From Fimisoma sp964619315 (GTDB lineage: Bacteria; Bacillota; Clostridia; Peptostreptococcales; Anaerovoracaceae), in NCBI GenBank assembly GCA_964619315.1, contig CAZUEH010000015.1:1-29276 (forward strand): 29,276 nucleotides of DNA. Reading direction: 5' to 3'. Shown here in pieces: positions 1 through 7,014 of this stretch; position 1 is the stretch's first letter, and every line of letters starts with the position of its first letter. Position numbers and translations under genes: made by a program. The notes under the pieces are model-generated. The model did not search any database, was not told where the DNA came from, and saw only the letters and a list, made by a program, of their open reading frames with translations.

Positions 1-75
1 TGGAGCTGCTGGGCGGAATTGAACCGCCGACCCCGTCCTTACCAAGGACGTGCTCTACCCCTGAGCCACAGCAGC
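1..75 (-). tRNA. tRNA-Thr (anticodon GGT)
   Basis: The reverse strand folds into a complete cloverleaf. The acceptor stem GCTGCTG/CAGCAGC lies at 69-75 and 5-11. The anticodon stem is CGTCC/GGACG with loop TTGGTAA, giving anticodon GGT, which reads Thr codon ACC. The T arm is GGCGG-TTCAATT-CCGCC. The discriminator is T and a 3' CCA is encoded at 1-3. It lies just downstream of sigH, as tRNAs often do before rpmG/secE/nusG in Firmicutes, but it has its own promoter. Confidence 0.96.
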
Positions 76-101
76 AAATTGCGATAAGTGCCGCAAGAAA
101 T

Positions 102-130
102 ATCCTACTATATGTTAATCCGAATGTCAA
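102..130 (-). promoter_or_regulatory. Sigma-70-type promoter for tRNA-Thr
   Basis: On the reverse strand TTGACA (125-130) is followed after exactly 17 nt by TAGGAT (102-107). Transcription would start about 20 nt before the tRNA 5' end. The TGA stop codon of sigH (127-129) lies inside the -35 box, so the promoter is embedded in the gene end. Confidence 0.65.
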
Positions 131-741
131 TATCCAAGATATCCATATATTTTCTTTTTTATACGCTGGATAGCATTGTCCACAGATTTACTGCTTCTAT
201 GAATCTCTGAGGCTATCTCTTTGTAACCTTTCCCTTGAATCATTCTGCTCCATATGTTTTTTTCCAAAGGGCTGAAAATTTCTCCACAGTCCACCTTTAG
301 GAACTCTACAACTTCTTTCATGAGCATGAGGGTTTCTGGGTCATCTCCGTTTTGGTTGGGCAAGCACTCGCCTAAAAGTTTTTCGTCTTGCTCTGTGCCG
401 CTTTCCTGATAGAGAGATACCGACTCGTTAAGGATTTGGTGTTTTCTTAAATTGGCTTTTCTTATGGCAGAAATAATTTGACGGTTTACACAAATTTCAG
501 CAAAAGTTCTAAAGGATGCACATCTGTCATCCCTGTACTCTTTGATTGCTTTGAAAATGCCTATCATTCCTTCTTGCACGACATCTTCGTTGTCACCGCC
601 TATAATAAAATATGCACTAGCCTTTCTTTTGGCCAGCTCTTTGTATTTTGCTATGAGAAATTCCTCTGCGGTCGCACTGCCCTCTTGGGCCATTTTGACA
701 AGCTCTTCGTCTGTCAAAATATTAAAGTTGTCTCTTTCCAT
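127..741 (-). CDS. sigH: RNA polymerase sigma factor SigH
   Basis: This 204-residue sigma-70 family protein matches SigH (Spo0H), the sigma factor for the transition to stationary phase and sporulation. It has region 2 with the motif EDVVQEGMIGIFKAIKEYR and a following SFRTFAEICVNRQIISAIR segment, then a C-terminal region 4 helix-turn-helix (GKGYKEIASEIHRSSKSVDN). Length is usual for the family. The ATG at 741 follows an AGAAGG ribosome binding site by 7 nt. The start lies 20 nt inside the end of rlmB, so the two are probably translationally coupled. The yacP-type NYN nuclease gene often found between rlmB and sigH is absent here. Confidence 0.93.
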   Translation of the reverse strand: MERDNFNILTDEELVKMAQEGSATAEEFLIAKYKELAKRKASAYFIIGGDNEDVVQEGMIGIFKAIKEYRDDRCASFRTFAEICVNRQIISAIRKANLRKHQILNESVSLYQESGTEQDEKLLGECLPNQNGDDPETLMLMKEVVEFLKVDCGEIFSPLEKNIWSRMIQGKGYKEIASEIHRSSKSVDNAIQRIKKKIYGYLGY

Positions 742-1534
742 CTCTCTGCCTTCTTACTTCATACATCAATACGGCTGCTGCATTTGAAGCATTCAATGAA
801 GATATATTGCCTACCATAGGCATAGAAACTACAAAGTCACAGTTTTCTTTGACTAATTTACTTATTCCTGCGCCTTCGCTACCTATGACTACTGCCAGTT
901 TGCCACCTAAATCTGCTCTATAGTATTCTTGACCACCCATATCGCATGCTGCTACCCAAAAGCCCTGTTCTTTTAGAGCTTCAATAGTCCTAACAATATT
1001 TGTGACTCTTACGCATGGCATATATTCAATGGCTCCAGCCGAGGTTTTGGCCACAGTTTCAGTTAAACCACAAGCATTTCTCTTTGGTATTATGACACCG
1101 TGAGCTCCTGCACATTCTGCGGTTCTCATTATGGCACCTAAATTATGTGGGTCTTCAATGTTATCCAAAATTATAACAAAAGGATCTTCGCCTTTTTCTT
1201 CGGCTTTTTTTAGCACATCTTCGATTTCGCCATAAGTGTAAGCGCTTATATATGCTCCTACGCCTTGATGTGCTCCGCCATCGCTCATTCTATCAAGTGC
1301 CGACTTCTCGGTCCTCATAACGGGTATTTTGCGGTCTCTAGCCATAGCTACAATCTTCACCATGGAAGCCTCGTCAGAACTCACTAAAAGCTTTTCGATT
1401 TCTCTACCACTTTTCAAGGCCTCCATTACAGGGTTTCTGCCAAAAATCATGTTTTCTGGCTTAGTTTGTTGTTCCCTACGGTTAGTGTCCTTTTTATTAT
1501 CTTTTTTGTAGTCTCTTTGTCTTTTATCAGCCAT
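722..1534 (-). CDS. rlmB: 23S rRNA 2'-O-methyltransferase, RlmB/SpoU family
   Basis: This 270-residue SPOUT methyltransferase most likely methylates the 2'-OH of guanosine 2251 (E. coli numbering) in the peptidyl-transferase P loop of 23S rRNA, using SAM. An N-terminal Lys/Arg-rich tail of about 27 residues is followed by a substrate-binding domain (FGRNPVMEALKSG...) and the SpoU catalytic domain. The three SpoU motifs are visible: NIEDPHNLGAIMRTAE, VVIGSEGAGIS and NISSLNASNAAAVLMYE. The ATG at 1534 is preceded by GAGG and overlaps the folA stop by 8 nt. Position next to sigH, cysS and mrnC is the conserved Firmicutes context. The exact target base is inferred from the family. Confidence 0.93.
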   Translation of the reverse strand: MADKRQRDYKKDNKKDTNRREQQTKPENMIFGRNPVMEALKSGREIEKLLVSSDEASMVKIVAMARDRKIPVMRTEKSALDRMSDGGAHQGVGAYISAYTYGEIEDVLKKAEEKGEDPFVIILDNIEDPHNLGAIMRTAECAGAHGVIIPKRNACGLTETVAKTSAGAIEYMPCVRVTNIVRTIEALKEQGFWVAACDMGGQEYYRADLGGKLAVVIGSEGAGISKLVKENCDFVVSMPMVGNISSLNASNAAAVLMYEVRRQRDGKRQL

Positions 1535-2015
1535 TATTAATCCTCTTGTATTGAGTGAAACGATAGTTTATACCGTTTTCTTCTTGGTTTTCGCTTTCCC
1601 ATACCACCTCAAAGTTATTGTCTTTGTCAAGGTTTGGTATATGGGTATCTGCTTCAAATTCACCGTCAATCTTAGTTATGTAGCAACTGTCACAATATGG
1701 CAACAACTCTGTATAAACCATGCCACCACCTATTACCATAAGATTTTCATCATTATATTTTTCCAGCAATTCTTCAATGCTGTTGACTACTGTGCAACCT
1801 TCTTTAGAAAAGCTTTTATCACTGGTCAAAATAAGATTTTTTCTATTAGGAAGAGGCTTGCCGCCCGGTAAGGTTTCAAGCGTCTTTCTTCCCATAACTA
1901 CAGTTTTACCTGTAGTTCTTTCTTTGAAATATTTAAGGTCATTTGGCAGTCTACATAGCAAATTGCCGTCCTTGCCTATGGCCCAATTTTTGTCTGCTGC
2001 TACGATAAGATTCAT
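1527..2015 (-). CDS. folA: Dihydrofolate reductase
   Basis: This enzyme reduces dihydrofolate to tetrahydrofolate with NADPH, recycling the folate oxidised by ThyA, whose gene is 10 nt upstream. The 162-residue length is typical. The N-terminal strand IVAADKNWAIGKDG is followed by LPNDLKYFK with the active-site acid Asp, VVMGRKTLETLP, and VIGGGMVYTELLP, the conserved nucleotide-binding Gly-Gly. I chose the ATG at 2015 because it begins the canonical N terminus and is preceded by GGGAGGAATCA. An upstream ATG at 2036 would add seven residues and overrun that ribosome binding site. Confidence 0.94.
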   Translation of the reverse strand: MNLIVAADKNWAIGKDGNLLCRLPNDLKYFKERTTGKTVVMGRKTLETLPGGKPLPNRKNLILTSDKSFSKEGCTVVNSIEELLEKYNDENLMVIGGGMVYTELLPYCDSCYITKIDGEFEADTHIPNLDKDNNFEVVWESENQEENGINYRFTQYKRINNG

Positions 2016-2025
2016 TGATTCCTCC

Positions 2026-2856
2026 CTAAATCGCAATAGGTATGTTCAAAATTTGAGGATTTTTCTGATAGTCTTCAATTATTACATCATCTAATGTAAA
2101 ATCATAAAAATTCTTTATATCTGGGTTAAGTCTAAACTTAGGTGCTGGATATTGCTCTCTCTTTATGAGTTCCTCAATAACCGGCACATGTCTATCATAG
2201 ATATGCGCATCTGCAATAACATGAACTAACTCTCCAGCTTCCAATCCACTAACTTGTGCGAACATGTGAACCAGTACAGAGTACTGAACCACATTCCAGT
2301 TATTTGCCGCCAAAATGTCTTGCGACCTTTGGTGAAGTATTGCATTAAGTTTATTTCCTGTTACATTGAAGGTCATGCTATACGCGCATGGTTCAAGGTT
2401 CATTTCGGCCAAGTCGTCAAACTTATAAATGTTTGTAAGTATTCTTCTGGAATAAGGGGCATTTTTTAATTGCCACAATACATTGTCCACCTGATCCATT
2501 TCCCCTTGAGCGAAATGGTATTTAAGTCCCATTTGATACCCATATGCTTTGCCGATTGAGCCGTTTTCATCTGCCCATTCGTCCCATATATGGCCTTTTA
2601 GGTCTTTGATATTATTGGATTTTTTTTGCCATATCCAAAGAAGCTCATCAACAGCAGTTTTAATAGCTGTAGGTCTTAGAGTAAGGGCCGGAAATTCTTC
2701 CTGCAAATTGTAGCGATTTGTTACACCAAAAGTTTTAATGGTGTGGGCAGGTGTTCCATCTTCCCATTTAGCTCTTACCTTTTGGCCTTCAGATGAATAG
2801 CCGTTTTCCAAGATTTCTTTGCACATGTTTACGAATAAAACGTCTGCTTTGCTCAT
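2026..2856 (-). CDS. thyA: Thymidylate synthase, Bacillus/phi3T-like ThyA
   Basis: This enzyme makes dTMP from dUMP and methylene-tetrahydrofolate. It has 276 residues from the ATG at 2856, which follows GAGGAG at good spacing; a TTG at 2877 is a poorer start. The catalytic Cys is C157 in NLEPCAYS, the phosphate-binding Arg pair is at 137-138 (SRRIL), QRSQD lies at 176-180, and HIYDRH near the C terminus binds the nucleotide sugar. Cys is followed by Ala instead of the His of E. coli-type enzymes. The C terminus NPDIKNFYDFTLDD is like the B. subtilis/phi3T ThyA branch, as I remember it. Only 4 nt separate it from mrnC, and folA follows, so dTMP synthesis and folate recycling are co-expressed. 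Confidence 0.92.
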   Translation of the reverse strand: MSKADVLFVNMCKEILENGYSSEGQKVRAKWEDGTPAHTIKTFGVTNRYNLQEEFPALTLRPTAIKTAVDELLWIWQKKSNNIKDLKGHIWDEWADENGSIGKAYGYQMGLKYHFAQGEMDQVDNVLWQLKNAPYSRRILTNIYKFDDLAEMNLEPCAYSMTFNVTGNKLNAILHQRSQDILAANNWNVVQYSVLVHMFAQVSGLEAGELVHVIADAHIYDRHVPVIEELIKREQYPAPKFRLNPDIKNFYDFTLDDVIIEDYQKNPQILNIPIAI

Positions 2857-2860
2857 TTTT

Positions 2861-3253
2861 CTACTCCTCTTTGCCAATAATTTTTATCGCTTCTGCTATG
2901 ACTTCTTCCATTCTTGTTATATCACCAGATAGATACAGAAATCCCACAAGTGCCTCAAAGGCTGTGGCTAATTTGTAGTCTATGGGATTTGCATTCTTTG
3001 GCTTTGAATTGGTTTTGTGATTACGAGCCCTTTTAGCTAAGGAAACTTCCTCTTCTGTGAGAAAATCTCTCATGAGAGTTTTAACCGCAACAGCTTGCCC
3101 ATCAGCACGAACGAAAGGCACCGCCATGGCGTGAAGTTTGTCAGCGTTAACCTGTCCTGTTTCCATCACATGTCTTCTAACATACACTTCATATACAGCA
3201 TCTCCCATGTATGCTAACGCCGTAGTATTTATGTTTTTTATGTCTTGTCTCAT
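2861..3253 (-). CDS. mrnC: Mini-ribonuclease III (MrnC)
   Basis: This 130-residue protein is an RNase III catalytic domain without a dsRNA-binding domain. In Firmicutes the family matures 23S rRNA termini. The catalytic signature ALAYMGDAVYEVYVR is near residues 13-27, and the second acidic cluster ATAFEALVGFLYLSGD is near residues 95-110, as in dimeric mini-III enzymes. It lies between cysS (3 nt upstream gap) and thyA, its usual genomic place after cysS. The ATG start is preceded by a short intergenic gap and is probably translated by coupling with cysS. Confidence 0.93.
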   Translation of the reverse strand: MRQDIKNINTTALAYMGDAVYEVYVRRHVMETGQVNADKLHAMAVPFVRADGQAVAVKTLMRDFLTEEEVSLAKRARNHKTNSKPKNANPIDYKLATAFEALVGFLYLSGDITRMEEVIAEAIKIIGKEE

Positions 3254-3256
3254 TAA

Positions 3257-4663
3257 TTACTCTCTAATAATCTGCACTCCTTGAGGAGTATCTTTTAAAG
3301 TGATTCCCTTTGCTTTTAGCTCGTCTCTGATTTCGTCAGCTCTCGCAAAATCTTTTGCTTTTCTTGCTGCCTGACGCTCATCTATCAACGCTTGTACTTC
3401 TGGCTCTACTTCTGTAACTTCCTTGGAAACTTCCTGTTCAAGAAGTCCTAAGATGCTGCTTAGTTCTAACAAAAGATCAAGACACTTTTGTGCAAATTCT
3501 TTTGAAGCACCGTCTTTGACTGCAGTATTGATAGCTGTAATAAGCTCAAATATTGCTGAAATACCATCAGCTGTATTTAGGTCATCATCCATAGCGTCGA
3601 TGAATTGTTGTCTATACTGCTCAAGCCCTGCAAAAGCTTCGCTTTCAGCTGTTGTTATTTTTCCCTCACCAGTCGCAATGAGATGCTTCAAGTTTTCTTT
3701 GGCATTTCTCATTCTATTAAGACCATTTTGAGATTGAGTCAAAATTTCTTCACCAAAATCAATAGGGCCTCTGTAATGACCACTTAAAATGAGGAATCTA
3801 AGAACTTCTCCATCATATACTTGGAGTAAGTCTCTTACAGTCTTAAAATTACCCAAAGATTTGGACATTTTAATTCCATCAATATTGATATATCCATTGT
3901 GCATCCAATAGTTTGCAAAGGTCTTGCCATTGTTAGCTTCAGATTGAGCTATTTCGTTTTCGTGATGAGGAAACTGCAGGTCTTGTCCGCCAGCATGAAT
4001 ATCAATGGTTTCTCCTAAGAATTTCTTTGACATGGCTGAACACTCGATGTGCCAACCTGGTCTGCCCATACCCCAAGGGGATTCCCATGCGATTTCGTCG
4101 TCTCCTTTTCTTGCTTTCCAGAGAGCAAAATCCAATGGATCTTCTTTTTTCTCATCAACACTTACTCTTGCACCTGATATCAGGTCGTCTATATTTTTTC
4201 CGGAAAGTTTACCATATCCATCAAATTTTCTTGCTCTATAGTAAACATCTCCGTTGGACTCATATGCATATCCCTTGTCAATAAGGCCTTGAACAAACTG
4301 TATTATGTCCTTCATGGTCTCAGTAACCTTAGGGTGCACATTGGCTTTTTTAACATTCAAAGCAGCGGCGTCCTTATAGTATTCTTCTATGTATTTTTCG
4401 CTCACTTCACTTGCCGAAATGCCTTCTTCCTTTGCTCTGTTGATTATTTTGTCATCAACATCCGTAAAGTTTTGAACAAATTTGACTTTGTAGTTTCTAT
4501 ACTCTAAATACTTACGCATTGTATCAAACACTACGAAAGGTCTGGCGTTTCCTATATGAAAATAGTTATAAACTGTAGGCCCGCAGACATACATTTTAAC
4601 CTTGCCATCTTCTATTGGCACAAAGTCTTCTTTTTTTCTTGTTAGAGTGTTATAAATCTTCAT
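3257..4663 (-). CDS. cysS: Cysteinyl-tRNA synthetase
   Basis: This class I synthetase charges tRNA-Cys. It has 468 residues from the ATG at 4663, which is chosen because MKIYNTLTRKKE is the family N terminus and AGAGGAAAGCGAGA precedes it. A longer reading frame to 4714 lies inside cysE. The first zinc ligand C27 in YVCGPTVYN is visible, as are HIGN at 36-39, the zinc and substrate region WHIECSAMSKKFLG with HAGGQDLQFPHHENE, and the KMSKS loop (GIKMSKSLGNF). The start overlaps the 3' end of cysE by 14 nt, so cysteine synthesis and its tRNA charging are coupled. Confidence 0.96.
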   Translation of the reverse strand: MKIYNTLTRKKEDFVPIEDGKVKMYVCGPTVYNYFHIGNARPFVVFDTMRKYLEYRNYKVKFVQNFTDVDDKIINRAKEEGISASEVSEKYIEEYYKDAAALNVKKANVHPKVTETMKDIIQFVQGLIDKGYAYESNGDVYYRARKFDGYGKLSGKNIDDLISGARVSVDEKKEDPLDFALWKARKGDDEIAWESPWGMGRPGWHIECSAMSKKFLGETIDIHAGGQDLQFPHHENEIAQSEANNGKTFANYWMHNGYINIDGIKMSKSLGNFKTVRDLLQVYDGEVLRFLILSGHYRGPIDFGEEILTQSQNGLNRMRNAKENLKHLIATGEGKITTAESEAFAGLEQYRQQFIDAMDDDLNTADGISAIFELITAINTAVKDGASKEFAQKCLDLLLELSSILGLLEQEVSKEVTEVEPEVQALIDERQAARKAKDFARADEIRDELKAKGITLKDTPQGVQIIRE

Positions 4664-5333
4664 TCTCGCTTTCCTCTCCACATTGAACTTTATCAGAGTT
4701 TGCTTCTGCTTCACGCAGCCTGTTTTCTAAAGTTACGATTCTTCTTCTTAAACATTCTATTTCTACAGCAACAGGATCTGGTAAATCCACCTGATTCAAG
4801 TCTGCTGCATGGCCGTTTCTCTTGACAATGGTGCCTGGAATTCCTACCACCGTACAGTTTGGCGGAATTTCTTTTAGAACAACTGAGCCTGCTCCAATCT
4901 TTGCATCGTCGCCAACCTTAAATGGCCCCAAAACCTTAGCTCCCGAACTTATCATTACTCGGTCTCCTATGGTTGGATGTCTTTTGCCTGTATCTTTGCC
5001 GGTTCCACCAAGGGTCACGCCCTGATAAATGGTAACATCGTCGCCGATTTCTGTGGTTTCTCCAATGATTATTCCCATGCCATGGTCAATAAAACACCTT
5101 CTTCCAATAGTGGCCCCCGGATGTATTTCTATTCCAGTAAACCATCTTGTCAGTTGGGAAATTATCCTCGCTAGCAATTTGATTTTGTGCCTATAGAGCC
5201 AATTGGCAGGTCTGTGCATTATAAGTGACCAGATTCCCGGGTAACAAATAAGTACCTCGAATCCGTTCCTAGCGGCAGGGTCTTTTTCTACCACATTCCT
5301 TATATCTTCTCCAATTTCTTTAAAAAATGCCAT
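4650..5333 (-). CDS. cysE: Serine O-acetyltransferase
   Basis: This enzyme acetylates serine with acetyl-CoA to give O-acetylserine, the first step of cysteine synthesis. The 227-residue length matches the short Firmicutes type. An N-terminal helical region is followed by the left-handed beta-helix of hexapeptide repeats (IHPGATIGRRCFIDHG, VTIYQGVTLGGTGKDTGKRH, AKIGAGSVVLKEIPPNCTVVG). Conserved His residues sit in FIDHGMG and GKRHPTIGD. A C-terminal acidic, probably coiled-coil tail (CLRRRIVTLENRLREAE) extends past the helix. The ribosome binding site is weak (AAGG, about 11 nt upstream). It overlaps cysS. Confidence 0.95.
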   Translation of the reverse strand: MAFFKEIGEDIRNVVEKDPAARNGFEVLICYPGIWSLIMHRPANWLYRHKIKLLARIISQLTRWFTGIEIHPGATIGRRCFIDHGMGIIIGETTEIGDDVTIYQGVTLGGTGKDTGKRHPTIGDRVMISSGAKVLGPFKVGDDAKIGAGSVVLKEIPPNCTVVGIPGTIVKRNGHAADLNQVDLPDPVAVEIECLRRRIVTLENRLREAEANSDKVQCGEESENEDL

Positions 5334-5359
5334 TATCTTTGTGTCCTTACCTTAGAAAA

Positions 5360-5842
5360 TTATTCTTCTACAACTTTAATAGTTTTTATTACTTGAGGTT
5401 CTCTAGGACAGTCGTTCATATCTCTTGCTACAGATACGATTTTGTCTGCTTCTTCCATTCCTTCTGTAATCTTGCCAAAAGCAGCATACTGACCATCAAG
5501 GTGAGGTGCCTTTTCCACCATAATGAAGAATTGGGATCCTGCTGAGTTAGGGTCCATAGCTCTTGCCATGGATAAAACTCCTCTATCATGATCTAAGTCA
5601 TTTTTAACTCCATTAGCATCAAATTCGCCTTTTATTGAATGTCCTGGGCCACCTGTTCCAGTTCCTAATGGACATCCACCTTGTACCATAAAACCAGGAA
5701 TAACTCTGTGGAAAGTTAACCCATCATAAAATCCGTCTTTAGCTAATTTTTCGAAGTTTTCAACTGTAATAGGTGCATGCTGTGGGTAAAGTTCGCCCTT
5801 CATAATACTGCCGTTTTCCAATTCAATGATTATTCTTTTCAT
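5360..5842 (-). CDS. Cyclophilin-type peptidyl-prolyl cis-trans isomerase
   Basis: This 160-residue, single-domain, cytosolic cyclophilin would catalyse proline isomerisation during protein folding. No signal peptide is visible. The signature residues are FHRVIPGFMVQGG near residue 45, MARAMDPNSAGSQFFI near residues 93-108, and a later HLDGQYAAFGKITEGM. GAGAGGAG precedes the ATG. It is a B-type small bacterial cyclophilin. It lies in the run between cysE and the chromate-type transporter, 21-26 nt from each, so it is probably co-transcribed. It is not a standard member of this operon in Bacillus. Confidence 0.94.
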   Translation of the reverse strand: MKRIIIELENGSIMKGELYPQHAPITVENFEKLAKDGFYDGLTFHRVIPGFMVQGGCPLGTGTGGPGHSIKGEFDANGVKNDLDHDRGVLSMARAMDPNSAGSQFFIMVEKAPHLDGQYAAFGKITEGMEEADKIVSVARDMNDCPREPQVIKTIKVVEE

Positions 5843-5863
5843 AAGTATTCTCCTCTCAATTTA

Positions 5864-6436
5864 TCAGCTGCATAGGATAGCACCCACGCCGCCCATGATT
5901 ATTATTAATGTTATTGCATTTACTTTAAATTTTTTGGCCAATACAAACGTAATCGCCGCCAAAACTACTGGTATAGGTTTGACTATTTCAAATAGCTGTT
6001 GGATACTTCCAATTTCTAAAATGCTTCCTGTTAGCAACGAAGTTTGACCGATTATAACAAACCCTGCTAAAACCATTCCAACCGCTACCGGTCTTATTCC
6101 GGCAAAAGCTCCCTTTATCAGCTTATGTTCTTGATACTTGTTCAGCAACTTGACACTTATTGCAACTAATATAAAGGATGGTAGGGCAACGCCTAAGGTT
6201 GCGGCGGCAGCTCCCAAAATCCCCGCAGTTTCAAAGCCTGCAAAGGTTGCTGCATTGACGGCCAATGGCCCTGGTGTCGCTTGGGAAATAGCAAATAGTT
6301 CTGCAAAAGCTTCTGGATCCATATCACTAAAATGCAACATGCTTTGGTAGATCAACGGCAATATAGCCATTCCACCACCAAACCCTACGAGACCTATCTT
6401 TGCAAAAGTAAGAAAAAGGTTGATAATTAAACTCAT
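5864..6436 (-). CDS. Chromate transporter-family subunit (second half)
   Basis: This 190-residue membrane protein corresponds to one half of ChrA (CHR family). Several hydrophobic segments span most of its length. The family motif is FAKIGLVGFGGGMAILPLI near residues 10-28, followed by AISQATPGPLAVNAATFAG near residues 50-68. It starts inside the stop codon of the other half (ATGA overlap), so the two should form a heteromeric pair. Only a few members of the family have proven chromate export. The native substrate here is unknown, and neighbouring cysE/cysS might hint at sulfate-like anions, but that is a guess. Confidence 0.88.
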   Translation of the reverse strand: MSLIINLFLTFAKIGLVGFGGGMAILPLIYQSMLHFSDMDPEAFAELFAISQATPGPLAVNAATFAGFETAGILGAAAATLGVALPSFILVAISVKLLNKYQEHKLIKGAFAGIRPVAVGMVLAGFVIIGQTSLLTGSILEIGSIQQLFEIVKPIPVVLAAITFVLAKKFKVNAITLIIIMGGVGAILCS

Positions 6437-7014
6437 CCTTCGTCACCTCCTTTGCAAGAGGTAATCGTAAAGTAAACTTCGCCCGCTATAACGCCTGCAA
6501 TTATAATCCATATCGCATTTATATTTAAAAATACAATTAGTAAAAATGCAGTTAGTGCAAGTATCCATTGAAAAGCATTCTTCAATGTTTGTTTGCCCAT
6601 TTTCCATGCGGCAAAAGCTATAAGTCCTGTAGCTGCGCCTTTTATACCTTCCATCGCTCCTTGCACGTATGGATTTTCATCCATAGTCCTCAAGAAAGAT
6701 ACCACCAAAATGATGATAACAAACGATGGTAATATAACTCCTAAAGTAGTAACTATTGCTCCCAGTAGGCCTTTTTTGCGATAGCCTACATAAGTTGCCA
6801 TATTTATAGCTATAACCCCTGGCAAAGTCTGACTTACAGCAATGCAATCAAGCATTTCTTCTTCTGTCATCCACTTATATTTTTCGCAGATTTTTTCCCG
6901 CAAAATAGGTATCATAGCCATGCCTCCACCTATGGTGAATGCTCCTATCTTTAAAAAACAGAAAAACAAATTCCAATACATATTTTCTTGGAAAAATTTT
7001 CTAAGCCTTTTCAT
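6433..7014 (-). CDS. Chromate transporter-family subunit (first half)
   Basis: This 193-residue membrane protein is the partner of the downstream half-size subunit. Its motif FLKIGAFTIGGGMAMIPILR lies near residues 20-39 and SQTLPGVIAINMATYVGYR near residues 67-85, the same positions as in its partner, as expected from an ancient duplication of the half-unit. About six hydrophobic segments are seen. The ATG overlaps the proS TAA by one base (TAATG), so translation is probably coupled to proS. Two-gene CHR systems are common in Firmicutes. Substrate is not shown by the sequence. Confidence 0.88.
   Translation of the reverse strand: MKRLRKFFQENMYWNLFFCFLKIGAFTIGGGMAMIPILREKICEKYKWMTEEEMLDCIAVSQTLPGVIAINMATYVGYRKKGLLGAIVTTLGVILPSFVIIILVVSFLRTMDENPYVQGAMEGIKGAATGLIAFAAWKMGKQTLKNAFQWILALTAFLLIVFLNINAIWIIIAGVIAGEVYFTITSCKGGDEG

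Noticed and set aside
1551..2094. Plus-strand open frames opposite folA and thyA
   Set aside because: They have no ribosome binding site or family motifs and mirror the coding bias of the clearly recognisable minus-strand genes.
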